A stretch of DNA of 64,000 nt from positions 584,254 to 648,253 of the forward strand of contig NZ_LN879466.1 in the NCBI RefSeq assembly GCF_001403635.1. The letters run 5' to 3'. A program made the translations under genes and the position numbers. The DNA is from Clostridium massiliamazoniense. GTDB taxonomy: Bacteria; Bacillota; Clostridia; Clostridiales; Clostridiaceae. Of this stretch, positions 55,859 to 64,000 are shown in pieces (within the stretch, counting starts at the first letter, position 1; every line of letters begins with the position of its first letter). The notes beneath the pieces were generated by a model that saw only the letters and a program-made list of their open reading frames with translations, ran no database searches and was not told the origin of the DNA.

Positions 55859-57844
55859 ATGAAAAAGTTTAGTTCAGGATGTACTCTAGATTGTGCAGAT
55901 TGTTGTGCTATTGATGTTTATGTGGAGAATAATAAAATTATTAAAATAGAAGGAAGCAAAAATCATCCTTATACAAAGGGATTTATTTGTAAAAAGGGCT
56001 TTAAGCATTTAGATTTTTTAAACCATGAAAAAAGAGTTTTTAATCCAAAGCTTAAAGTTAATGGAATTTGGGAGGATATTACTTTTAAAGAAGCTTTGAA
56101 TATAGTAGCTGAAAAACTTAATTTTTATAAAAATAATTTTGGGAGCAATTCTGTTCTTTATTATGAGCAATATGGTAGTGGATCTCTTTTGAAATCAATT
56201 GGTGAAATTTTTTGTAATTTTTATGGAGGAGTTGTTAAAACTTCAGGGGGACCATGTTGGAGTGCTGGAATGAAAGCACAAAAATATGATTTTGGAGATG
56301 CTAAAAGCAACAGCTTAGAAGATATGCTTAATAGTAAATCTATAATCCTATGGGGAAAGAATCCAGCTTATACTGCTATTCATACAGCTAGTTTTATTAA
56401 GAAAGCAAAGGATAAAGGTATAGAAGTTATTGTAATTGATCCTTTGTATACTGAAACAGCAAAAAAACTAGCAACTAAGTATATTAGAATTAATCCAGGA
56501 AGTGATGATGCTTTAGCCTTAGCGATGAATAAGCTTATTATAGAAAGAAATTTATATGATAAAAATTATATAGATAAGTATGTTTTAGGATTTGAAGAGT
56601 TTAAAACCTATTTAGAAAGTTTAAATCTAAAAGAGTTAATAGAAATATCAGGAGTATCCTTTGAAGAATTAAAATTTTTAGTTCATAAATATACTGAAAA
56701 ATATTCTTCTATACATATAGGTTATGGGGTTCAGAAATATAAAAATGGAGGAAATACAGTAAGAGCTATTAACGCTTTAGGAGCGATTACTGGTCAAATT
56801 GGATTCAAAGGTGGAGGAATTAATTATGCTAATAAGGTATACCCTAAAATTTTAAATACAGATCCTTATAATAGTGAAAGTTATGCTAAGAACAAAGTAA
56901 TACCTGTGACTAGATTAGTTAATTATATTAATTCACAAGAGGAACAACCAATAAAAATGGCTTTAATTTATAAAAGTAATATGCTAAATCAATTAGCTAA
57001 TATAAACAGATTAAAAAATGCCATGGAATCCATTGAATTTAAGGTATGTTGTGATTTATTTTTCACTGAAACTGCAAAGGAATGTGATTTATTTATACCA
57101 GCAACTAATGTTTTTGAAAGTGAAGACTTATTGTATAGTTCAATGAATAATCCTTATTTAATATATAAAGAAAAAATATTAGAGCCTAAAAATAAGCTAA
57201 TGGATGAATATTATTTCTTTAGAGAGTTAGCTAAATTAATGGACATAAAGGAATACCCTATAGTTTCTAAAAAAGAATATTTAGAAGAGGTTATAAAACC
57301 TTTAAAGAGATTTGAAAGTGAAATATCCCTTGAATATATAAAAAATACTCCGTTTACTATACACAAAGATATTGCATGGGAAAATAAAATTTTTGATACT
57401 GATTCAGGAAAAATTGAAATATATTCAGAAAAGGCAATAAATGATGGATTAACACCAATAGCTATATTGAGCAAAGAAAGACAGAGAAGAAGTGAAAAGT
57501 ACCCAATAAAATTAATAACAGTTCATCACAGGGACTCATTATCAAGTCAACATTTTATTGATGAAAAAAGAATATGTCAGGGATATATAAATGAGGAGAC
57601 AGGAAGTTTATATAAAATAAAGGATAAAGACATAGTAAAAGTGAAATCAAAAAATGGAGAAATAGAATTGCAAATAAATATAGATAATAGTTGTGATAAT
57701 AATGTAATGAAAATTTATGCAGGTTGGTGGGGAAAACAAGGTAATCCTAATTATTTAACTGATGATGGTGAATCAGATATGGGAGGACAAATAACTTATA
57801 ACGAAAGTTGGGTTTTAATAAGAAGTAATGTTAAGAAATCTTAA
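55859..57844 (+). CDS. Molybdopterin oxidoreductase, single-subunit type
   Basis: 661-residue member of the DMSO reductase superfamily. The N-terminal Cys cluster CTLDCADCC with GFICKKG further on holds a 4Fe-4S centre; molybdopterin regions include YYEQYGSGSLLKSIGEIF, GGPCWSAGM, ILWGKNPAYTAIHTASF and the C-terminal cofactor domain with VHHRDSLSSQHF and YAGWWGKQGNP. GGPCWSAG may supply the Mo ligand. There is no Tat signal and no partner subunit nearby. The substrate is unknown. ATG 55859 is chosen after AAGAGGAG. Confidence 0.85.
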   Translation: MKKFSSGCTLDCADCCAIDVYVENNKIIKIEGSKNHPYTKGFICKKGFKHLDFLNHEKRVFNPKLKVNGIWEDITFKEALNIVAEKLNFYKNNFGSNSVLYYEQYGSGSLLKSIGEIFCNFYGGVVKTSGGPCWSAGMKAQKYDFGDAKSNSLEDMLNSKSIILWGKNPAYTAIHTASFIKKAKDKGIEVIVIDPLYTETAKKLATKYIRINPGSDDALALAMNKLIIERNLYDKNYIDKYVLGFEEFKTYLESLNLKELIEISGVSFEELKFLVHKYTEKYSSIHIGYGVQKYKNGGNTVRAINALGAITGQIGFKGGGINYANKVYPKILNTDPYNSESYAKNKVIPVTRLVNYINSQEEQPIKMALIYKSNMLNQLANINRLKNAMESIEFKVCCDLFFTETAKECDLFIPATNVFESEDLLYSSMNNPYLIYKEKILEPKNKLMDEYYFFRELAKLMDIKEYPIVSKKEYLEEVIKPLKRFESEISLEYIKNTPFTIHKDIAWENKIFDTDSGKIEIYSEKAINDGLTPIAILSKERQRRSEKYPIKLITVHHRDSLSSQHFIDEKRICQGYINEETGSLYKIKDKDIVKVKSKNGEIELQINIDNSCDNNVMKIYAGWWGKQGNPNYLTDDGESDMGGQITYNESWVLIRSNVKKS

Positions 57845-57953
57845 TTGATTCATAATGTAAATTAACTTAATTATAATTTTCACTTAAATCACTGTTGATA
57901 TTATAAATTTGTAAGTTTTAGTTATGAATATTATTTTGTGGGGGTACAAATTT

Positions 57954-58916
57954 ATGAAAAAAACAGTAGTTAAGATTTTAACTTCAGCACTTTTAGTTAC
58001 ATCAGCTTTAGGAGCATTAACAGGATGTGGATCAAGTAGTGGAAAAGTTGATGATGCAAAGGGAGCAGCAGGGGAAAATAAAGTTTTAGCAGGAGAAATC
58101 AAAGTAGATGGTTCTTCAACAGTTGCACCAATTACAGAAGCAGTGGCAGAAGAATTCAACAAGGAATATAAGGATGTAAAAATACCAGTTGGAGTTTCAG
58201 GAACAGGTGGAGGCTTTAAAAGGTTTATTGTAGGTGAAACAGATATTCAAGATGCATCAAGACCTATTAAAGATAGTGAAAAGGAAAAAGCAGATGCTAA
58301 TGGAGTTTCCTATACTGATTTTACAGTTGCTTATGATGGAATAACATTAGTTGTAAGTAAGGATAATGATTTTGTTGATTCATTGACTAAGGAAGAACTT
58401 AAAAAGTTATGGGAGCCAGATAGTAAAATTAAAACATGGAAAGACTTAAGACCAGAGTGGCCAGCTGAAAATATAAAATTTTATAGTCCAGGTCCAGATT
58501 CAGGAACTTTTGAATTCTTTACAGAAGCTATAGTTGAGAAAGCAAAAGCAATGAGAAGTGATGTTAATCCAAGTGAAGATGATAATGTTCTAGTACAAGG
58601 GGTAGCTGGTGATAAAAATGCAATAGGATTCTTTGGATATTCATATTATGAATCAAATAAAGATAAATTAAAAGCTGTTAAAGTTGATGCAGGAAAAGGA
58701 GCTGTAGAACCAACATTTGAAATTATAAAAGATGGGACTTATGCACCTTTAGCAAGACCAGTATTTATATATGTAAATAATAAAAGTTTAGAGAAAGCAG
58801 AAGTAAAAGAGTTTGTTAAATTCTATTTAGAAAATGCAGAAACACTTGTAAAAGAAATAGGAGAAATTCCATTAACAGCAGATAAATATAAAGAAGAATT
58901 AGCAAAAATAAAATAA
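57954..58916 (+). CDS. pstS: Phosphate ABC transporter substrate-binding lipoprotein
   Basis: 320 residues: lipoprotein signal with lipobox LTGC (Cys25), then a PBP fold with phosphate-binding [36 protein letters not shown] and [23 protein letters not shown] precedes ATG 57954; an upstream in-frame ATG at 57924 would disrupt the signal. It binds phosphate outside and feeds PstCA. It is separated from pstC by 1.1 kb and probably can be transcribed alone. Confidence 0.95.
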   Translation: MKKTVVKILTSALLVTSALGALTGCGSSSGKVDDAKGAAGENKVLAGEIKVDGSSTVAPITEAVAEEFNKEYKDVKIPVGVSGTGGGFKRFIVGETDIQDASRPIKDSEKEKADANGVSYTDFTVAYDGITLVVSKDNDFVDSLTKEELKKLWEPDSKIKTWKDLRPEWPAENIKFYSPGPDSGTFEFFTEAIVEKAKAMRSDVNPSEDDNVLVQGVAGDKNAIGFFGYSYYESNKDKLKAVKVDAGKGAVEPTFEIIKDGTYAPLARPVFIYVNNKSLEKAEVKEFVKFYLENAETLVKEIGEIPLTADKYKEELAKIK

Positions 58917-59146
58917 AAAAGCTCAATAATAAAGCCTGAATAATAGATGTTAAAATTAGAGATTAGTCAAAGAATGGTGAGTAAAAAATGAGGAATGATG
59001 AATAAGAAATAAGAAGTGATGAAGAATAACCAGTGGTAAAAATGCGTAAGGAATAAAAAGTAAAGATGGAAAAGTAAAATATATAAGTATAACAAGAATA
59101 AATATTAAAGAATTACTCTGAGGCATTAATATAAAAAATAAAAAAA

Positions 59147-59190
59147 ATCCGTTGCTGTTATGTTATTACAGTGGCGGATTTAATTTTTAA
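59147..59190 (+). terminator. Terminator downstream of pstS containing palindrome 1
   Basis: AATCCG-TTG-CTGT and ACAG-TGG-CGGATT form a stem with TATGTTATT as loop, followed by TAATTTTTAATT. Its centre, CTGTTATGTTATTACAG, is a variant of the palindromes at 59524 and 59687. Confidence 0.75.
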
Positions 59191-59449
59191 TTATAACTTT
59201 AAGAAAATAAAATAGAAAATTGAAGAATAATAAATGAGTATTCTTAAGAAATAAGTTGAATGATGTAAATAAAAAGAGAAAAATAAAAAGTAAAATAAAT
59301 TTTATATAGTGCTGTATATACATCATAAATCGATTTTCTCTATACCTTTCAAGTATACTTAGGACTATTTCCTTATGATTATAGATAAACTATATAGAAT
59401 ATTAATTATTTAAAAGAATCATTGTAGCGTTGTAGTAGAAGGAGTTGAT

Positions 59450-59500
59450 ATGGTTTATTTACGTTTTTATTATGGTTTTGGTGGTAAAGCAAATTTTTAA
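59450..59500 (+). CDS. Possible 16-residue leader peptide
   Basis: ATG GTT TAT to TAA, reading MVYLRFYYGFGGKANF, starts six bases after AAGGAG and is followed 17 bases later by a terminator hairpin. Five of sixteen residues are Tyr or Phe. Spacing and hairpin recall attenuator leaders, but chance is possible with so short a frame. Confidence 0.3.
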   Translation: MVYLRFYYGFGGKANF

Positions 59501-59516
59501 TTATCTTTGATTATAC

Positions 59517-59558
59517 TTCTATGTTGTTATGTCATAACAGCATAGAAGATTTTTTTTA
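59517..59558 (+). terminator. Terminator hairpin containing palindrome 2
   Basis: TTCTATG-TTGTTATG-T-CATAACAG-CATAGAA, a nearly perfect stem, followed by GATTTTTTTTATT. The core TTGTTATGTCATAACAG recurs at 59687. Confidence 0.85.
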
Positions 59559-59686
59559 TTATTTTTATAGTGAATTTTGGAAGGGGAATTTTAGTGAATT
59601 ATGTAGATTTATTAAAGTAATTGTTGGAATTTCAAAAATGATTTAATATTTTTGATTCTATAAAATGTAAATTTGTTGTTTTTGTG

Positions 59687-59703
59687 CTGTTATGTCATAA
59701 CAG
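59687..59703. promoter_or_regulatory. Palindrome 3 upstream of pstC
   Basis: CTGTTATGTCATAACAG, a perfect 8+8 palindrome around one base. No T tract follows, so unlike copies 1 and 2 it is not a terminator and may be a protein-binding site. Confidence 0.5.
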
Positions 59704-59708
59704 AGTAG

Positions 59709-59888
59709 GAATTTTCTATAAGAGATTTATATGAGAAGGATGAATGGGAAGAGTTCACGAGGGCTTCAAAGCTTAGTGGTGGTAGGATTTTTTATTTATC
59801 TACTAAAGAAGGGAGATTTGAGCTATCTTCTAAGGTGGAATATTTAAAGAAAGATTCTAAGAATAGAGCTACCTATAGAAAAATTTAA
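59709..59888 (+). pseudogene. C-terminal coding remnant of unknown family
   Basis: An open frame without a start reads EFSIRDLYEKDEWEEFTRAS, KLSGGRIFYLSTKEGRFELS and SKVEYLKKDSKNRATYRKI before TAA. Its composition is protein-like rather than random, yet stops close it upstream at 59706. No family recognised. Confidence 0.4.
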
Positions 59889-60019
59889 AGTTAAAAAAAT
59901 ATAGCATAATCTTAACTTAATCTTAAAGTAACTGAAGTGGCTTTTAACAAAAAGAATATATTATATGTATAAAGAGTTATTCTTTGTGGAGAGATTTCAG
60001 TTGTTTTGGGAGGACAATT

Positions 60020-60895
60020 ATGAAAAGAAGAAGAGAAAGATTTATGGAGTATACCCTTAAGGGGTTAGGGTTTTTTACTATAGCTATTACAGCTATAATA
60101 ATTATTATTTTATTTGTTGAAGGGATAGGCTTATTTAAGGAAGTGAGTGTAAAAGAATTTTTTACTGGTGAAAATTGGTCACCACTTATGGAACCTAAGA
60201 GCTTTGGGGTGTTACCTCTTGTAAATGGAACTTTGATGATTGCTATTGGTTCTAGCCTTGTGGCTGTTCCTATAGGAATAGGTGCTGCTATTTATTTAAG
60301 TGAATATGCTTCAAAGAAGGCAAGAAAAATATTAAAACCAATTTTAGAAATTTTAGCAGGTATACCTTCTATTGTTTATGGATATTTTGCCTTAAATATT
60401 ATTACACCTTTTTTAAAAAATTTTATTAGTGATATTCAAGTTTTTAATGTTCTTAGTGCAAGTATAGCTGTTGGAATTATGGTTATTCCCCTTATCTCAT
60501 CCTTAAGTGAAGATGCTATGAGTGCTGTACCAGAACTTGTTAAGAGTGGTGCTTATGCCATGGGAGCAACTAAATTTGAGGTGGTTCGAAAGATAGTTAT
60601 TCCAGCATCAATATCTGGAATAATTTCATCAATTATATTAGCTATTTCAAGGGCTATAGGAGAGACTATGATAGTAGCTATAGCAGCAGGTGCAAAACCT
60701 CAAATGACTTTAAATCCTTTAGATTCTGTTCAGACTATGACTGGATATATGGTATCAGTAGCAATGGGAGATGTAGCAGTTGGAAGTATAGAATATAAAA
60801 CTATATTTATTGTTGGTGCTTTATTATTCTTAGTTACATTTGTTTTAAATATTATTGCAAGAAGTGTAGTTAAAAGAGGAAAAATTTATTATTAA
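60020..60895 (+). CDS. pstC: Phosphate ABC transporter permease PstC
   Basis: 291 residues with six membrane helices. PIGIGAAIYLSEYASKKARK and the EAA loop GAYAMGATKFEVVRKIVIPA with SRAIGETMIVAIAAGAKP are typical of PstC. ATG 60020 follows GGGAGGAC; the open frame runs upstream to 59984 without a site. It forms the channel with PstA. Confidence 0.94.
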   Translation: MKRRRERFMEYTLKGLGFFTIAITAIIIIILFVEGIGLFKEVSVKEFFTGENWSPLMEPKSFGVLPLVNGTLMIAIGSSLVAVPIGIGAAIYLSEYASKKARKILKPILEILAGIPSIVYGYFALNIITPFLKNFISDIQVFNVLSASIAVGIMVIPLISSLSEDAMSAVPELVKSGAYAMGATKFEVVRKIVIPASISGIISSIILAISRAIGETMIVAIAAGAKPQMTLNPLDSVQTMTGYMVSVAMGDVAVGSIEYKTIFIVGALLFLVTFVLNIIARSVVKRGKIYY

Positions 60896-61041
60896 TAAAA
60901 ATTATAAAATGAGAATTAACTTAACTAAGGTAAATTATATCTAAGGATAGTTGTAAGGTGAATTTTAATGAAGAATATTTTATAGTGAAAATTTTACTTG
61001 AATATGATATCTAATATGAGAAGAGTAAGGAGTAAGTTATT

Positions 61042-61980
61042 ATGGGGAAGGATAGTTTGGTTATTGCAGAAGAAAAATTTAAGAATGTTGAAATAAAAAA
61101 AGAAGAAAATTTATTTAAGAAATATTGTGAAAATAATATAAAAAAGAGGAAGAGAATTAATTTAATAGTTAAGACTTTACTTTTTGTTTGTACTGCATTT
61201 GGTGTATTAATGTTAATTATATTGATAGGATCTGTGCTTAAGGATGGTGTTAAGTTTTTAAGTATTGATTTTTTAACTAATTCAGCATCTAGAATAGCAT
61301 CTAGAGCAGGGGTTCTACCTGCTATAGTAGGAAGTTTAAGTGTTATAGTACTTACAGCTCTCATAGTTTTTCCTGTTGGCATTGGAGCAGCAATTTATAT
61401 AGAAGAGTATATGAAACCTGGAAAGTTAAAGGAAATTGTAGAGCTTAATATAGCTAATCTTGCAGGAGTACCAGCAATAGTTTATGGAATTGTTAGTTTA
61501 GCTGTATTTGTACAATTCATGCATCTTGGAAGAGGAGTTTTAACAGGAGCTTTAACTTTGGCAATTCTTATATTACCAACAATAGTTATTACATCTAAGG
61601 AAGCTTTAAAAAATGTACCTAATTCTTTAAGAGAAGGTTCTTATGCGCTTGGAGTTACTAAGTGGCAAAGTATAACAGGGGTTGTATTGCCCTTTGCTAT
61701 GCCCGGAATATTAACAGGTACTATACTTTCTATATCAAGGGCTTTAGGAGAATCATCACCACTAATAATGGTTGGTGCAGCTAGTTATGTTACTTTTTTA
61801 CCAGAAGGTTTATTTTCATCTTACACAACATTACCACTTCAAATTTATAATTGGACATCAAGACCACAACCTGATTTTCAAAATTTAGCGGCTTCAGGAA
61901 TAATAGTTTTACTTGTTGTATTACTTGGAATGAATGCCATAGCTATTATATTAAGAAATAAATATGAAAAGAAGATTTAA
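61042..61980 (+). CDS. pstA: Phosphate ABC transporter permease PstA
   Basis: 312 residues. A charged N-terminal extension of about 40 residues ([20 protein letters not shown]) precedes six helices; [20 protein letters not shown] and the EAA loop [20 protein letters not shown] with [16 protein letters not shown] mark PstA. AAGGAG precedes the ATG. Confidence 0.94.
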   Translation: MGKDSLVIAEEKFKNVEIKKEENLFKKYCENNIKKRKRINLIVKTLLFVCTAFGVLMLIILIGSVLKDGVKFLSIDFLTNSASRIASRAGVLPAIVGSLSVIVLTALIVFPVGIGAAIYIEEYMKPGKLKEIVELNIANLAGVPAIVYGIVSLAVFVQFMHLGRGVLTGALTLAILILPTIVITSKEALKNVPNSLREGSYALGVTKWQSITGVVLPFAMPGILTGTILSISRALGESSPLIMVGAASYVTFLPEGLFSSYTTLPLQIYNWTSRPQPDFQNLAASGIIVLLVVLLGMNAIAIILRNKYEKKI

Positions 61981-62006
61981 TAATTTTAAGGTGGGGAGAT
62001 TTAGCT

Positions 62007-62759
62007 ATGGAAAGTGTTATTAAGATAGAAAATTTGAATTTTTATTATGGAAGTAAGAAGGCTTTAGATAATATTTCTATGGATATTCCAAAGGGAAAAG
62101 TAGTTGCACTTATTGGTCCATCAGGGTGTGGAAAATCTACATTTTTAAGATGTTTAAATAGAATGAATGATTTAATTGATGATATTAAATATGAAGGTAA
62201 GGTTATAGTTGAGGGAGAAAACATAATAGAAAGTCATAATCTTATTGAGCTTAGAAGGAAAGTTGGAATGGTGTTTCAAAAGCCAAATCCATTTCCTAAA
62301 TCAATTTATGAAAATATAATTTACGGACCGAAAAGACATGGAATTAAAGATAAGAGAATTTTAGATGAAATGGTTAATAGTAGTTTAAAGTCTGTTGGAC
62401 TTTATGATGAGGTATGCAATCGACTGAAAAAGTCAGCTTTTGATTTATCAGGAGGGCAACAACAAAGGTTATGTATTGCTAGGACTATTGTTGGAAAACC
62501 AAAGGTAATATTAATGGATGAACCAACTTCGGCTTTAGATCCAGTATCTACTATAAAAATAGAAGAGCTTATAATGGAACTTAAAAAAGATTATACTGTT
62601 GTTATTGTAACTCATAATATGGAGCAAGCTGCTAGAATATCTGATTATACAGGATTCTTTTTAAATGGAAAGTTAATTGAATTTGATGAAACTTATAGTA
62701 TATTTACTAAGCCTAAAAAAAAGGAAACTGATGACTATATACAAGGAAGATTTGGATGA
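62007..62759 (+). CDS. pstB: Phosphate ABC transporter ATPase PstB (first copy)
   Basis: 250 residues. Walker [10 protein letters not shown] (37-45), Q-loop [12 protein letters not shown], signature [14 protein letters not shown], Walker [14 protein letters not shown] and the H-loop IVTHNM. AAGGTGGGGAG precedes the [21 protein letters not shown] is typical of PstB. Its stop is followed at once by a second copy. Confidence 0.95.
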   Translation: MESVIKIENLNFYYGSKKALDNISMDIPKGKVVALIGPSGCGKSTFLRCLNRMNDLIDDIKYEGKVIVEGENIIESHNLIELRRKVGMVFQKPNPFPKSIYENIIYGPKRHGIKDKRILDEMVNSSLKSVGLYDEVCNRLKKSAFDLSGGQQQRLCIARTIVGKPKVILMDEPTSALDPVSTIKIEELIMELKKDYTVVIVTHNMEQAARISDYTGFFLNGKLIEFDETYSIFTKPKKKETDDYIQGRFG

Positions 62760-62774
62760 TTGGAGTTGTTAAAA

Positions 62775-63530
62775 ATGAAAATAGATAATTTAGAATTGTT
62801 TTATGGGAATGTGCAAGCTTTAAAAGGTATTTCTATGAATATTGAAAAAAACAAGGTTACAGCTCTTATAGGACCTTCAGGATGTGGAAAATCTACATTT
62901 TTAAGATGTTTAAATAGGATGAATGATTTAATTGATTCAGTAAAAATAAAGGGGAGTATTACTTATAGAGATAGGGATATTTATAGTTATGATGTGTTAG
63001 AACTTAGAAAGTATATTGGAATGGTATTTCAAAGACCTAATCCATTTCCAATGAGTATTTATGATAATATAGCATTTGGACTTAAAATACATGGTATTAC
63101 TAATAAGAAAATAATTGACGAAATTGTGAGAGAATCTTTGATTAAGGTTGGTTTATATGAAGAGGTTAGATGCAGACTTAATAGTAGTGCATTAAAATTA
63201 TCAGGAGGGCAACAGCAAAGGCTTTGTATAGCTAGAGCAATATCAATAAGTCCTGATATATTGCTAATGGATGAACCTACATCAGCTTTAGACCCAATTG
63301 CTACAAAAAAAATAGAAGAGCTTATAGTAGAACTTAAAAAAGATTACACTGTAGTTATTGTAACTCATAATATGCAACAAGCAAAAAGGATATCTGATTA
63401 TACAGCTTATTTTTATGAAGGGGAAGTTGTTGAATTTGATGAGAGTTCAGTAATATTTAGTAGTCCTAAATCTGAAAAAACTATAAAATATATTTTTGGA
63501 GATAGGAAGTTAGGGAGAAAAGTTAGTTAA
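62775..63530 (+). CDS. pstB: Phosphate ABC transporter ATPase PstB (second copy)
   Basis: 251 residues. Walker [10 protein letters not shown] (33-41), [26 protein letters not shown] and [12 protein letters not shown] are intact, so both copies should be active. The two are similar over the full length but not identical, an old duplication. ATG 62775 follows TGGAG; an in-frame TTG at 62760 directly abuts the first copy. No phoU follows. Confidence 0.94.
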   Translation: MKIDNLELFYGNVQALKGISMNIEKNKVTALIGPSGCGKSTFLRCLNRMNDLIDSVKIKGSITYRDRDIYSYDVLELRKYIGMVFQRPNPFPMSIYDNIAFGLKIHGITNKKIIDEIVRESLIKVGLYEEVRCRLNSSALKLSGGQQQRLCIARAISISPDILLMDEPTSALDPIATKKIEELIVELKKDYTVVIVTHNMQQAKRISDYTAYFYEGEVVEFDESSVIFSSPKSEKTIKYIFGDRKLGRKVS

Positions 63531-63725
63531 AAAGTTTTAAATAGCTAATAAGTTTTTATATAGATTAAGGAATACTTTAGGTGTTTCTCCACAAAAATAA
63601 AATCCTAGTTTTAGGAATTAAATAAAGTATTCTGGAGTAGCACATTCCCGGTGCTACGGAAAACAAAAGGAGGAGAGGATGTATCAAATTATAGATACAT
63701 CCTTTCTGACCTTTATCTGGTTTTA
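63531..63725. other. Convergent intergenic region after the pst genes
   Basis: Holds GTAGCAC/GTGCTAC (63636-63657), whose 5' arm GGAGTAGCACATT also occurs at 45325, and the terminator below. Confidence 0.55.
63676..63706. terminator. Bidirectional terminator after the pst genes
   Basis: AGGATGTATC pairs perfectly with GATACATCCT around AAATTATA, followed by TTCTGACCTTT. Confidence 0.82.
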
Positions 63726-64000
63726 TTATGGAGCTACTGATTCTTTTTGATCCTCAATTTTAGAATTTTCATCAGCTGCAACCTCTGAATCATAAGGAGA
63801 TACATATTTAGGATTTATTCTTTTTCTTTCTCCTTCAATTTCTCTTTTTAAACCTTCTACTAAGTAATCAAATTTTTTGTTTACTCTACCTTTGAAAAGC
63901 AGCTTTTGTATTATGGTATTAATTGATGTAAATACACCAGGAGTCCCTTGATCTTGAATAAGGGTAAGGTGTGTTCCACCATTTTCTAAGTCTTTAAGTT
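63726..64000 (-). CDS. Unidentified protein, C-terminal part, runs off the window
   Basis: 91 codons of the 3' end on the minus strand: LKDLENGGTHLTLIQDQGTP, GVFTSINTIIQKLLFKGRVN, KKFDYLVEGLKREIEGERKR, then the acidic tail SEVAADENSKIEDQKESVAP. The GGTHLTLIQD strand followed by a C-terminal helix (VEGLKREIE) recalls SRPBCC/START-like lipid-binding folds. This is a weak visual match; the N-terminal part is needed. Confidence 0.6.
   Translation of the reverse strand, partial: LKDLENGGTHLTLIQDQGTPGVFTSINTIIQKLLFKGRVNKKFDYLVEGLKREIEGERKRINPKYVSPYDSEVAADENSKIEDQKESVAP

Larger units (their letters stand above)
58917..60019. other. 1.1-kb region between pstS and pstC with palindromes and a gene remnant
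   Basis: Begins with a purine-rich stretch (58960-59110), then holds three related palindromes (59155, 59524, 59687), two terminator-like hairpins, a tiny possible ORF (59450-59500) and a coding remnant (59709-59888). These are listed separately. Confidence 0.7.

Overview
The window reads as chromosomal DNA of a very AT-rich, low-GC Gram-positive anaerobe of the genus Clostridium, most likely Clostridium perfringens or a close relative. This rests on base composition, AGGAGG/GGGGG ribosome sites, AGA/ATA/TTA codon preference, and the gene content (Lic genes, choline-binding proteins, accessory Sec, tandem pstB). No tRNA, rRNA, CRISPR array, prophage or intact insertion sequence was seen. The species name is inference.

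Layout. 1-195 is the start of prfC (minus). 1008-1623 holds two small genes built from one ~55-residue module (three copies in all). 1872-2462 is a P-loop ATPase. 2795-6389 is a choline locus: a fused winged-helix/nucleotidyltransferase/choline kinase, a LicB-like transporter and a LicC cytidylyltransferase. 6885-7691 is a Cof-type phosphatase. 7739-16049 is a surface-polysaccharide operon with a priming transferase, two glycosyltransferases, the dTDP-rhamnose pathway (rfbA, C, D, B), a Wzy-like polymerase and a LicD phosphocholine transferase. 16254-23059 carries three secreted choline-binding proteins, a Wzx flippase and an acyltransferase pseudogene. 23403-30432 is a second polysaccharide block (glycosyltransferase, pyruvyl transferase, second flippase, ManC, GT4, second polymerase).

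31005-38589 encodes an S-layer-like secreted protein followed by an unknown cytoplasmic protein, a SlaP-like protein, SecA2 and a small membrane-anchored protein, together looking like a dedicated export route. 38609-40333 is a graveyard: a YrhA/SUKH immunity pseudogene, an Ntox15 toxin remnant, a truncated Tdi1-like immunity gene and a transposase-like remnant. 40554-45277 holds two LCP ligases (the second frameshifted at its membrane anchor), a choline-binding NlpC/P60 hydrolase, a rearranged LPXTG tail and a class B sortase.

45440-54637 is mostly housekeeping: catalase, a tiny stand-alone DnaA domain I protein, an amino-acid permease and C26 peptidase behind a T-box, BrnQ, galU and trpS. 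The intergenic spaces here carry a dispersed repeat family. 54991-63530 holds an orphan PhoB-type regulator, a molybdopterin oxidoreductase and a pst phosphate transporter (pstS, C, A, two pstB). Between pstS and pstC lies 1.1 kb of non-coding DNA with three related palindromes. The end is the 3' part of an unidentified minus-strand gene.

How it fits together. LicB imports choline, the kinase domain makes phosphocholine, LicC makes CDP-choline and LicD places phosphocholine on a rhamnose-containing glycan. LCP proteins attach glycans to the wall. Four choline-binding proteins, three of them with wall-hydrolase domains, would dock on that decoration. This resembles the pneumococcal logic in a clostridium.
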